The notes below the pieces were generated by a model. The model was not told where the DNA came from. It made no database searches and was given only the letters and a program-made list of their open reading frames with translations. From positions 1 through 27,206 of the forward strand of contig JASLXP010000377.1 of NCBI GenBank assembly GCA_030740295.1: DNA of 27,206 nucleotides. Direction: 5' to 3'. Position numbers and translations under genes: made by a program. The DNA is from Planctomycetota bacterium (GTDB taxonomy: Bacteria; Planctomycetota; PUPC01; JACPCR01). Shown piece by piece: positions 8,594-16,212 of this stretch. The number at the start of each line of letters is the position of its first letter. Position 1 is the first letter of the stretch.

Positions 8594-9541
8594 CTACCTT
8601 TCCTTCAGGTAAAAGTACGGCTTCTGATGCCACGGCATCGTGCGGCCCCTCGCAATCACCATCAGTTCATACCAATCATCACGCTCCAGTTGGATGTCTG
8701 CGGCACCAGCGGCTTCCTCGATATGTTCGGCGTTTGCGGTTCCGACCAGCGGAATGACTCCGCCAGGCAGACTCATCAGCCATGCCAGCGATACTTGAGC
8801 GAGGGACACACCATAGGCATCTGCAAAACCCCTGACTTGCTCGATGATCCCCTGTTCACGCTGCTGAAGCCAATCCCCGTGCTCGTACTGTTTTGCTCCC
8901 GCGAGAGCGCCCCGGTGCAAGGGGCTCCAACAAAGAGTGGACATCTTCTTCTCAAGACAGACGGCCTGCAGACCTGTTTCAAGTGGCTCGATGTGGATGA
9001 GGCTGAATTGGGTCTGCAGAGATTCCAGCTTCGTGAAGTTCGCGAGGGCCCGGATCTCGTCGGGAGAATAGTTGCTGATTCCTGCGTGCCGGATCTTCCC
9101 TTCCTGTTTCAGTTCATCGAGCGCTTTAGCCGTCTCATCAGGATGGGTCAGATGATCGATTCGGTGAGGCTGGTAAAGATCGAGGTAGTCCATCTGGAGA
9201 CGTTCAAGAGATTGTTCGCACGACCGCTTGATGTACTCGGCTGAGAGATCGTATGCCTTGTAGTCGTAGCCCGGCTCCATGCCCTGGAAGACAATTCCGC
9301 ACTTTGATGCAATGAAAACATCCTCTCGTGACACGCCGGAACTGCGCAGCGCTTCGCCGAGTATCATCTCCGAATCACCCCGGCCATAGACATCCGCGGT
9401 GTCCAGCAAGTTGATGCCCAATTCAAGGGCCCGATGCACGGCCAGGATGCCCTCTTCTTTCCTTTCGGGTGTGAGGCTCATTGCCCCATATGCGATGGCT
9501 GATACCTGCCTGCCAGTTGATCCAAATTCGACGAGTCTCAT
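8594..9541 (-). CDS. Aldo/keto reductase
   Basis: A 315-residue NAD(P)H-dependent aldo/keto reductase, full length for the family. Start ATG 9541 is supported by GAGAGG eight bases upstream and by the typical beginning MRLVEFGSTGRQVSAIAYG; the open frame runs further up to 9631 but the extra residues are unlike the family. The catalytic tetrad is visible: Asp47 and Tyr52 in LLDTADVYG, Lys80 in IASKCG, His126 in LYQPHRID. The C-terminal cofactor region contains 'VIPLVGTANAEHIEEAAGA', matching the GTxxxxHxxEn phosphate-binding loop. It acts in the cytoplasm on small carbonyl compounds or sugars; the closest general type is the YdhF-like oxidoreductases. It is divergent from the CocE-like hydrolase gene across a 340-base gap. 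Confidence 0.93.
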   Translation of the reverse strand: MRLVEFGSTGRQVSAIAYGAMSLTPERKEEGILAVHRALELGINLLDTADVYGRGDSEMILGEALRSSGVSREDVFIASKCGIVFQGMEPGYDYKAYDLSAEYIKRSCEQSLERLQMDYLDLYQPHRIDHLTHPDETAKALDELKQEGKIRHAGISNYSPDEIRALANFTKLESLQTQFSLIHIEPLETGLQAVCLEKKMSTLCWSPLHRGALAGAKQYEHGDWLQQREQGIIEQVRGFADAYGVSLAQVSLAWLMSLPGGVIPLVGTANAEHIEEAAGAADIQLERDDWYELMVIARGRTMPWHQKPYFYLKER

Positions 9542-9881
9542 TCCGTTTCCCTCTCTTTTAAGAATGCGCGGCGCGTTCATGAATGAGGTACCTGTCACTC
9601 GACGATATCGAGCACAGTCCATCATCCACATAGGTTCACGTCTTCTGAGCTCTTAAGCAAATGCCCTGGCAATGTCGCGAGTCAGTTGAGTCGTTTCGAC
9701 TGCGCTGGCAATCTTGTCAGGGCTGTGAGCGTGGTGATGTCTTGTGGACAACCCACCACGTTCCACAGACGCTTGAGCCCGCCATAACTGGCCAAGGCTT
9801 CCCGCGTGTCTCCTTTGCAGCATTCAGCGAATGCGTCAATCTTCGGCCGACTCTACCCAACTGACCCTTCAGGCTGTCACT
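9542..9881. other. Divergent intergenic region with two small palindromes
   Basis: This gap between divergent genes must hold the promoters of both, but I cannot pick -35/-10 boxes with confidence. Visible structures are CGTGGTG (9730-9736) facing CACCACG (9754-9760), with TTGT/ACAA pairing inside, and GCATTC (9821-9826) facing GAATGC (9830-9835) around a three-base loop. On the minus strand, 9682-9852 is an open stretch of 56 codons with protein-like composition but no ATG. Confidence 0.45.
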
Positions 9882-11558
9882 ATGACCAACTTCGACACTG
9901 CCAAGATGATTTTTGATGTGAAGACACCGATGCGTGATGGTGTGCTTCTTTCTTCGGATGTTTACCTGCCGAACGACGAGGGACCTTTTCCCGCCGTGCT
10001 GATTCGTACGCCTTACGACAATAACGGGGCGCCGAACATCGAGAAAGGCCGGCGTCTTGCGCAGCAGGGATATGCTTGCGTGATCCAGGATGTGCGGGGG
10101 CGATTCGATTCGGGGGGTACCTACTACCCTTTCAAGAATGAAGACCTTGACGGCTTCGACGCGCAGGAATGGATGGGCGAGCAGCCCTGGTGCAATGGAA
10201 AAATCGGAATGTCGGGAGGGTCCTACGTGGGTCTGACCCAGTGGGCATCCTCGTGGCACGGCAGCCAATATCTCAAGTGCATGGCGCCTCGCGTCGCACC
10301 CAGCGATTACTGGGATTCACCGAATTACGTCGGCGGGGCAATGGGGATTGGGGTCATGATGACCTGGGGCTGGAGAACGAACGCCCACACCGCTCAGAGC
10401 ATCGAATACTACAATTGGAATCATCTTTTCCGGACTTTGCCGCTTGCGGATGCGGATAAGGCAGCGGGTAGAGATCTGGAATTCTGGGAAGACTGGATTC
10501 AGAACGACAGTTACGGCGACTACTGGCAGAGAATGAGCAACGAGGACAAGTGGGGCCAGATCAAAGCGCCCGCGCTGAACCTCGGCGGGTGGTATGACCT
10601 TTACGCGAAGGCGACGTTCGTAAACTTCAACGGGCTGCGGCACCACGGCGGCAGCGAAGAGGCAAAGCAATCCAAACTCGTGGTTGGCCCGTGGCCCCAT
10701 CAACTCAGTGTGTCTACTCAGACAGGCGACGTGGACTTTGGTGAGGCCTCTCTGATGGATTTGGAGGCGCTGGAGCTTCGGTGGTTCGACTACTGGCTGA
10801 AAGGCGAAGACAACGGCATTGTGGACGAGGCGCCGTTGCGGCTTTTCATCATGGGTACAAACGAGTGGCGGGATGAATGGGAATGGCCCCTTGCCAGGAC
10901 GGACTGGCAGAAGTGGCATCTCCACTCCGACGGCCATGCCAACAGCCTGATCGGGGACGGGGCTCTCTGCACCACGCCTCCCGGTGAGGAACAACCGGAC
11001 CAATTCACGTATGACCCGGACAATCCAGTAGTCACCGTGGGCGGCGCCAACTGCTGCTCTCCTCACATTGTGCCGTGGGGGCCGCTCGATCAGGGTCCGG
11101 TCGAGATGCGTTCGGACGTGTTGTGTTACACGAGTGCCCCAATGGAGGAAGACCTGGAAGTCACCGGACCCATCAAGCTTGTACTGTTCGCGGCCACAGA
11201 CGGGCGTGACACTGATTGGACGGGCAAGCTCGTCGATGTCTATCCCGATGGTTACGCAATGAATCTCACCGACAGTATTCTCCGTGCGCGTTTCCGCGAA
11301 GACATTAGAAATCCGAGCCTTCTTGAGCCGGGCAAAGTCTACGAGTACGAAATCGATCTTTGGGTAGTAGGAAATGTGTTTCGGAAAGGTCACCGCGTCC
11401 GCCTGGAAGTCTCATCCAGCAACTTCCCCAGATTCGACCGAAATCCTAATACCGGCAACCCCTTTGGCCGAGACGCAGAATTGCGGATCGCTCAACAGCA
11501 GGTTCATCACTCGACGACGTATCCTTCGCACTTGCTGTTGCCTGTGATACCGAAATGA
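9882..11558 (+). CDS. CocE/NonD-family alpha/beta hydrolase (S15-like)
   Basis: A 558-residue protein of the CocE/NonD family, related to X-Pro dipeptidyl-peptidase S15 and to cocaine esterase. It shows the opening 'PMRDGVLLSSDVYLP', the 'RTPYDNN' strand, 'QDVRGRFDSGG', the nucleophile elbow GGSYVG (catalytic Ser about 114), the acid in GGWYDLY (about 240) and the His in GPWPHQ (about 275). The C-terminal jelly-roll (X-Pro dipeptidyl-peptidase C-terminal, galactose-binding-like) is present: 'LEVTGPIKLVLFAATDGRDTDWTGKLVDVYPDG', 'GHRVRLEVSSSNFPRFDRNPNTG'. Start ATG 9882 fits the family; an in-frame ATG at 9831 would add 17 residues without support, and neither has a clear ribosome site. No signal peptide, so it probably hydrolyses small esters or amides inside the cell. 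The real substrate is unknown. Confidence 0.93.
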   Translation: MTNFDTAKMIFDVKTPMRDGVLLSSDVYLPNDEGPFPAVLIRTPYDNNGAPNIEKGRRLAQQGYACVIQDVRGRFDSGGTYYPFKNEDLDGFDAQEWMGEQPWCNGKIGMSGGSYVGLTQWASSWHGSQYLKCMAPRVAPSDYWDSPNYVGGAMGIGVMMTWGWRTNAHTAQSIEYYNWNHLFRTLPLADADKAAGRDLEFWEDWIQNDSYGDYWQRMSNEDKWGQIKAPALNLGGWYDLYAKATFVNFNGLRHHGGSEEAKQSKLVVGPWPHQLSVSTQTGDVDFGEASLMDLEALELRWFDYWLKGEDNGIVDEAPLRLFIMGTNEWRDEWEWPLARTDWQKWHLHSDGHANSLIGDGALCTTPPGEEQPDQFTYDPDNPVVTVGGANCCSPHIVPWGPLDQGPVEMRSDVLCYTSAPMEEDLEVTGPIKLVLFAATDGRDTDWTGKLVDVYPDGYAMNLTDSILRARFREDIRNPSLLEPGKVYEYEIDLWVVGNVFRKGHRVRLEVSSSNFPRFDRNPNTGNPFGRDAELRIAQQQVHHSTTYPSHLLLPVIPK

Positions 11559-11681
11559 GTTTCCTGTCGGGCGAGGTCTCAGGGGTCACTGACATCGGGC
11601 GTTGTTGGCAGCCTTGGTCGGTGAGGAAGGGAGTTTTGAGTCTCTAAGGTGGCAGCGAGCAGCAATTCCGGCCCGGTATAC

Positions 11682-11700
11682 GGCAGGCTGCAAACCTGCC
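11682..11700. repeat. Short palindrome GGCAGG-n7-CCTGCC, likely interspersed repeat
   Basis: GGCAGG (11682-11687) faces CCTGCC (11695-11700) around CTGCAAA. With the bases before it (about 11640-11681) it has the look of an interspersed intergenic element that gives false short ORFs on both strands. It lies just before the ETF operon and could influence its leader. Confidence 0.5.
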
Positions 11701-11721
11701 CCACAACCCTCTTCGGCACCC

Positions 11722-12699
11722 ATGACAGAGCGCCAATACGCAGTCTGGACCCTTGATACCTCAATCGGCAAGTCGACTCTCGAGAGACTTGGCGACGCCA
11801 GGCAGGCGGCGGACCGGCTCGATACCGGAGTTGGGTGCCTTGTCGTCGGTGATGAGGATTGTGATTCTGATTCGCTCTTCAGACACGGTGCTGACCTGGT
11901 TATTCAAGCGAAAGTCAAGGACGCGGGAGGCCTGACTCGCGTTGCAGCGGCCGAGCGGATTCTCAAGTCGCGTAATCCACGGCTCGTCCTTGCACCGGGC
12001 GATTGCGCTGGACGCGAATGGTCGGGGAGGCTGGCGGCGCGGCTGGGCTGGAAGCTGGTTTCGCCGGCGTTGATGGCTCGCGTCGGCCCGGCCGGCGATC
12101 TCGAAGTGACCGGCCTCGATCCCACTGGCCGATTGTCGAGGAAGGTAAACAGCAGAACGGATGAAACCGTCGTCGTCACGTTTCGAGCGGGGGTGGCCGA
12201 AGCAATTGAAGCCGACCCGAATCGCACGGGCCGACTCGAAACGGTCGAGGTCGAGAGCCTGGAAGAACTTGTGCAGTTGGAGAAATCTATACGTGCCGAC
12301 CCGGAGACAGTCGACATTCGTTATGCCAATCGTCTCGTTTCAGGAGGACGCGGTCTTGGCGGCAAGGAAGGCTTCGACGAGCTGCGGGCATTCGCGCAGA
12401 AGATCGGCGCCGGCGTCGCTGCCAGCAGAATGGCGGTCGACCTGGGTTGGATCGAATACGAGCGGCAGGTGGGTCAGACGGGCAAAACGGTCAAGCCCGA
12501 TCTTTACATCGCGTGCGGAATAAGCGGAGCCTCGCACCACCTGGCCGGCATATCCGGTGTGGAGCACGTCGTGGCCATCAATACCGATCCGGAAGCGCCC
12601 ATCTTCAGTCTTGCCCACCTCGGCCTGGTGGCCGATCTCTATGAGGTCCTCGAACAGGCAGGCAGAGCAGTAGAGGACCGGAAATTGGGGGGTGAGTAA
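11722..12699 (+). CDS. etfA: Electron transfer flavoprotein alpha subunit
   Basis: A 325-residue ETF alpha subunit, normal length. With ETF beta it takes electrons from flavin dehydrogenases and hands them to a membrane oxidoreductase. The C-terminal FAD-binding domain is clear: 'RLVSGGRGLGGKEGFDELRAFA', 'GAGVAASRMAVDLGWI', 'RQVGQTGKTVKPDLYIACGI', 'SGASHHLAGI', 'VVAINTDPEAPIFSLAHLGL'. The N-terminal domain carries 'LVLAPGDCAGREWSGRLAARLG', the ETF nucleotide-fold region. Start ATG 11722 gives the usual N-terminus; upstream codons belong to a repeat-like leader, and no strong ribosome site is visible. The stop overlaps the next start by one base (TAATG), indicating translational coupling with the EMO gene. 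It is the first gene of a three-gene operon in which alpha and beta are separated by the membrane partner. Confidence 0.95.
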   Translation: MTERQYAVWTLDTSIGKSTLERLGDARQAADRLDTGVGCLVVGDEDCDSDSLFRHGADLVIQAKVKDAGGLTRVAAAERILKSRNPRLVLAPGDCAGREWSGRLAARLGWKLVSPALMARVGPAGDLEVTGLDPTGRLSRKVNSRTDETVVVTFRAGVAEAIEADPNRTGRLETVEVESLEELVQLEKSIRADPETVDIRYANRLVSGGRGLGGKEGFDELRAFAQKIGAGVAASRMAVDLGWIEYERQVGQTGKTVKPDLYIACGISGASHHLAGISGVEHVVAINTDPEAPIFSLAHLGLVADLYEVLEQAGRAVEDRKLGGE

Positions 12700-14756
12700 T
12701 GCAGGAGCCAAGAATCGTCACCGAAGAGGCGGAAGTCGTCACACGGGAAATCCTGGGAAACGTCCCTCAGTGGATGTCCGTCTCGTTTTACTTTCTTGTC
12801 GCCCTCTCGTTGGTAATTGCGGGTCTTGGGTTCGCCAGACGGGCGGCCCGACACAGTCGAGGACGTCGCAAGGAACCGCCCCGGTTTGATCCTTTCGGCT
12901 TTATCCTTGCCATCTGCACTTACCTCGCGTCACATCGCCAGCTTCTGCGGGATCGCAAAGCTGGCATCGCTCACCTGCTGACCTTCTATGGATTCCTGAT
13001 CCTGTTTATCGGCACGTGCATCGTCTTCCTCGAACACCAGACGCCACTGCACTTCTTCTACGGCCGGTTTTATCTGGTCTCATCTCTGATCCTCGACATC
13101 GGTGGTGTGGCGTTTCTCGTTGGTCTGACGATGTTTGCTGTAAGGCGCAGTGGAGAGCGCGTATCGAGAATCATGGATGAAAGGTCCGTTTCCTGGCTGC
13201 TCTGGCTGCTCCTGGCCATAGGGGTGACCGGGTTTCTGCTGGAAGGATTGCGGATTCGTTTCGATGCGGATCGAATCAGTCTGGCGGTAAGGGAACTTCG
13301 CTTTTACCGCATTTCTCCGGAGTTTGAGATCTGGAGCCCGGTCGGGTATGCGATCTCGGCGACGATGATGATGTTCGGCCTCGGGTCCTCCGAGTTGGCA
13401 GGGAGTCTTCACCGACTGATGTGGGGATTGCACGCGCTCCTCTGCGTCGCTTTTTTTGCTCTTCTGCCGTGGCGGTTCTTCAGCCACGTGTTTTACAGCG
13501 CGGCGAGTTGGGCGAAGAGGAGAGGCAAACCCATTGGTCAACTGAGCCTGCAAGTTCTGAAGGAACAGCCGCCGGGTGCGAAGGCCTGGACCGACCTTTC
13601 GCCGCTCGATCTTCTCCAGGCCGACGCGTGTACCACCTGTGGGCGATGCAATGAAGTCTGTCCGGCAAACGCTGCCGGCAAACCGCTCCGGCCCCGTGAA
13701 GTTGTGTTGGGAATCCGCTCAGCGATGGATGCCCCTGAAGACGGCAATGGTCAATCAAGAATCCTGTTCGAGTTCGTTCCCGATGAGGCGCTCTGGTCAT
13801 GCACGACCTGCGGCGGCTGCAACCATGCCTGCCCCGTTGGGATAGACGTCTACGACAAAATCGTCGACCTGCGCCGGGGACGAGTCGAGGACGGCGTTGT
13901 ACCCGACGCGGCCGAACAGGTCTTCGAAAGCTCATTTGTCGAGTTCAATCCATTCGGGTCGAAGAATACCGACCGAATGGCGTGGGCGGACGGTCTGGAT
14001 GTTCCGGTGGCCGATGAAAGCGAAAAGGTCGAGCTTCTCTATTGGGTCGGCTGTGCAGGGAGCTTCGATCCCGATGGAAGATCGGTCAGCCGATCGATGG
14101 TTCGAATTCTGAATCATCTGGGCATCAAGTACCGCGTGCTTGGCAAGCGAGAATGCTGTACCGGCGATCCCGCTCGCCGCATGGGCGAGGAAGGAATGTT
14201 CCAGGAACTTGCCGGAGCGAACATCGAACGGCTGAAAACTCATGGCGTTCGCAAAGTGCTGACCCACTGCCCTCATTGTTACAACACGTTCCGGAACGAG
14301 TACTCGGAACTCGGCGCGACATTCGAAGTCGAGCACCACAGCCAGTTTCTTGCACGAATGATTGAAGAAGGCCGGCTGAAGATTCCTCGCCGTGCAGACG
14401 AAACCCTTACGTTTCACGATCCCTGCTATCTCGGCCGGGGAAACGGCGAGACCGAAGCGCCTCGAAAGGTGCTCCATTCGATCTCAACAGGAAAGACAGT
14501 CGAGATGCCCCGTCACGGCAAGGACTCCTTTTGCTGCGGCGCGGGCGGCGGATCCATGTGGCTCGATCTGAAGGGGGAAACTCGCGTGGAGAGCATCCGG
14601 GCAAGAGAGGCGATCGAAGCTGGTGCAAAGACGGTGGCCACCGGCTGCCCATTCTGCAAAGGAATGCTGGAGGCGGGCAAGCAGTCCATCGAGGATCAGA
14701 ACACAAATATAAAGGACTTGGCCGAGCTGGTCGCCGAAGCGGAGGGGCTGTCATGA
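12699..14756 (+). CDS. Membrane Fe-S ETF:menaquinone oxidoreductase-type protein (EMO, HdrD-like)
   Basis: A 685-residue membrane protein. The N-terminal part has about five or six hydrophobic helices between residues 25 and 270 (for example 'LLTFYGFLILFIGTCIVF', 'LLWLLLAIGVTGFLL'), like NarI-type cytochrome b subunits. A dicluster ferredoxin region follows: CTTCGRCNEVCP (about 311-322) and CTTCGGCNHACP (about 368-379). Two CCG (heterodisulfide-reductase-type) modules complete it: 'YWVGCAGS', 'ECCTGDPARRMGEE', 'HCPHCYNTF' (about 450-530), and 'HDPCYLGRGNGE', 'CCGAGGGSMW', 'GCPFCKGML' (about 570-660). This is the plan of EMO, described in syntrophic and metal-reducing bacteria as carrying electrons between ETF and menaquinone. 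Its position between the ETF subunit genes, overlapping both (TAATG upstream, ATGA downstream), strongly supports that role. GGGGGTGAG before the start serves as ribosome site. Conserved His residues in the helices may hold haem b, which is inference. Confidence 0.92.
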   Translation: MQEPRIVTEEAEVVTREILGNVPQWMSVSFYFLVALSLVIAGLGFARRAARHSRGRRKEPPRFDPFGFILAICTYLASHRQLLRDRKAGIAHLLTFYGFLILFIGTCIVFLEHQTPLHFFYGRFYLVSSLILDIGGVAFLVGLTMFAVRRSGERVSRIMDERSVSWLLWLLLAIGVTGFLLEGLRIRFDADRISLAVRELRFYRISPEFEIWSPVGYAISATMMMFGLGSSELAGSLHRLMWGLHALLCVAFFALLPWRFFSHVFYSAASWAKRRGKPIGQLSLQVLKEQPPGAKAWTDLSPLDLLQADACTTCGRCNEVCPANAAGKPLRPREVVLGIRSAMDAPEDGNGQSRILFEFVPDEALWSCTTCGGCNHACPVGIDVYDKIVDLRRGRVEDGVVPDAAEQVFESSFVEFNPFGSKNTDRMAWADGLDVPVADESEKVELLYWVGCAGSFDPDGRSVSRSMVRILNHLGIKYRVLGKRECCTGDPARRMGEEGMFQELAGANIERLKTHGVRKVLTHCPHCYNTFRNEYSELGATFEVEHHSQFLARMIEEGRLKIPRRADETLTFHDPCYLGRGNGETEAPRKVLHSISTGKTVEMPRHGKDSFCCGAGGGSMWLDLKGETRVESIRAREAIEAGAKTVATGCPFCKGMLEAGKQSIEDQNTNIKDLAELVAEAEGLS

Positions 14757-15787
14757 AAATCGGCGTGATTGTTGGAACAGGATTGAAACCGGACGGTGCC
14801 GTAAGGTCCGTGCCTCATTCGGATCGGACGGCAATCGCCCTCGCCACGCTGAAGCTGAAAGGCGAAGTTACGGCCTATTCTTTTCCTGGGGACAATGCCG
14901 GGCTTCGCCATGCGCTCGCAGGGGGAGCAGCGAGTACTCAGCGATTAGAGAGCCTTGATGAGATTGAGTTCGACGTCATGCTGGTTGGCCAGGGCGGCTG
15001 CGGGGCATTGGGCGACCTGCTGCCTGCGACGCTTGCTGAAAATCGAGGAGGCGCGCTGGTCCTGGACGTGCTGGATGTGGAGCCTGCTTCTGAGGCGGCT
15101 GGTCTCCGGGTGACTCGTGACATGGGACGCGGTTCAAAAGAGATCCTCCTGGTCCAGGTTCCCGCGGTACTGAGTATCTCGCCAAATGCACAACGGCTGA
15201 CTTATGTTTCACGCTATCGGCAGTTGTCGGCTAACCCAGAGGCTGAGACGATGGCTGGATCGGTTGGATTGGCCGACCCGGCCGAGGAAGACATTTTATC
15301 GTGGGAGCTTGCCCGGCCAAGAACGAAAACCGGCGCGCTGACCGAAAAGACCAGAGGCACAGCGGCCGACCGGATGAACGCTCTGATGGGAGCCACGGGC
15401 CCGCCAGAAACGAAGGATGAGGAGCATATCCTTCAGGCGGATGCAGAAACCTGTTCGAAGCAACTGCTCAGATATCTTGCCCATCACGGATTCATCGAAG
15501 GAAGCGAGATGGACAGTCATGGCGAGGAAGAAGCAACTCCAGCACTACCCGTTTCGGCTCAAGCCAGCGAGGACCCTGCTATCAAGGCGGCACAACGAAG
15601 ACCCACAGGGCGTGGCCCAAGAAAACTTGGCGGAGACAGTAAGACTTCCGGTCGCCGGCCAGCTCCGATCCGAGGCCCTGCGCCAGTTCAGGAGAAGCCC
15701 GAAATCGAAAGGCAGGTCCGAAAACCAAAAGCCGTCAACGGAAAGAGAACGAAACCCAGCCGCGGCCCGCGACCATTGGATTCTTGA
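14753..15787 (+). CDS. etfB: Electron transfer flavoprotein beta subunit, divergent, with long basic C-terminal tail
   Basis: A 344-residue protein that starts at ATG 14753, overlapping the EMO stop by four bases (ATGA). It begins MKIGVIVGTGLKPDG and carries 'LKGEVTAYSF', 'EIEFDVMLVGQGGCGALGDLLP' and, decisive for ETF beta, 'LRVTRDMGRGSKEILLVQVP' followed by AVLSI, which matches the family's VxRxxxxGxxxVxxxLPAVxTV signature. ETF beta usually has about 250-265 residues; the core here is somewhat compressed and the usual nucleotide loop (DGDTAQVG-like) is altered to GQGGCGALGD. Roughly the last 100 residues form an extra tail, first acidic ('GPPETKDEEHI') with a helical piece ('SKQLLRYLAHHGFIEG'), then rich in Pro, Arg, Lys and Gly ('RRPTGRGPRKLGGDSKTSG') and probably disordered. 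It would dimerise with the alpha subunit encoded two genes upstream. Family assignment is solid; whether it binds AMP normally is open. Confidence 0.85.
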   Translation: MKIGVIVGTGLKPDGAVRSVPHSDRTAIALATLKLKGEVTAYSFPGDNAGLRHALAGGAASTQRLESLDEIEFDVMLVGQGGCGALGDLLPATLAENRGGALVLDVLDVEPASEAAGLRVTRDMGRGSKEILLVQVPAVLSISPNAQRLTYVSRYRQLSANPEAETMAGSVGLADPAEEDILSWELARPRTKTGALTEKTRGTAADRMNALMGATGPPETKDEEHILQADAETCSKQLLRYLAHHGFIEGSEMDSHGEEEATPALPVSAQASEDPAIKAAQRRPTGRGPRKLGGDSKTSGRRPAPIRGPAPVQEKPEIERQVRKPKAVNGKRTKPSRGPRPLDS

Positions 15788-16212
15788 GAGACCAATGCCT
15801 TCGTCTGCATCGACCAGTGAGTTGCCAGCTCGAATGTCCCCGTATCCAACCACACCGTTGCCCGCGGGGACTTTGAGAGCGGTCCTGAGACTCCAGTTGT
15901 TGAAATGCGCGTTGTATACAGCCGCGCTCGACGAGCCGTGGGTAGATAGGAGTGACTTCGATCTTCTCCGCGTGGCGCGGAGATAATCGTGGTCTTGGCG
16001 CTCCGCGACAAGTTGCCGCGGAGCGTCAACACCACAATACCATTGCGGTCGAAGACAGCTTTAGGAATGACTTCGCTCTTTTCGATCTCATGTTTTCACG
16101 ACCGTCGCTTGGGTACGGAAAGTTTCGGGCAGGGACGATAGAATGCCTTCGGTTAGTATGGAACGCATCCGACACCGTCAAATATCGCCAGTATTAACAA
16201 GGAGACATTTCA
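15788..16212. other. Intergenic region without supported gene, containing twin palindromes
   Basis: No reading frame here has a start, ribosome site or recognisable motif. The overlapping open frame that crosses from inside the ETF beta gene (15417-15986) is a shadow. The only clear structure is the pair of related palindromes at 15965-16025. The dehydrogenase gene begins right after, with its own ribosome site, so a promoter for it probably lies between 16030 and 16200. Confidence 0.5.
15965..16025. repeat. Two adjacent related palindromes
   Basis: TCTCCGCG (15965-15972) faces CGCGGAGA (15976-15983) around a three-base loop; CGCTCCGCG (15999-16007) faces CGCGGAGCG (16017-16025) around a nine-base loop. 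Both stems share the CTCCGCG core, as in paired REP (BIME-like) elements. They could also act as a terminator after the ETF operon, although no T-run follows. Confidence 0.7.

Noticed and set aside
10317..11393. A 358-codon open frame on the minus strand
   Set aside because: It is antisense to the CocE/NonD hydrolase, whose catalytic triad and C-terminal domain are intact.
15688..16035. A 115-codon minus-strand gene after the ETF operon
   Set aside because: No ribosome site or domain, it overlaps the end of etfB and consists partly of the palindromic repeats.
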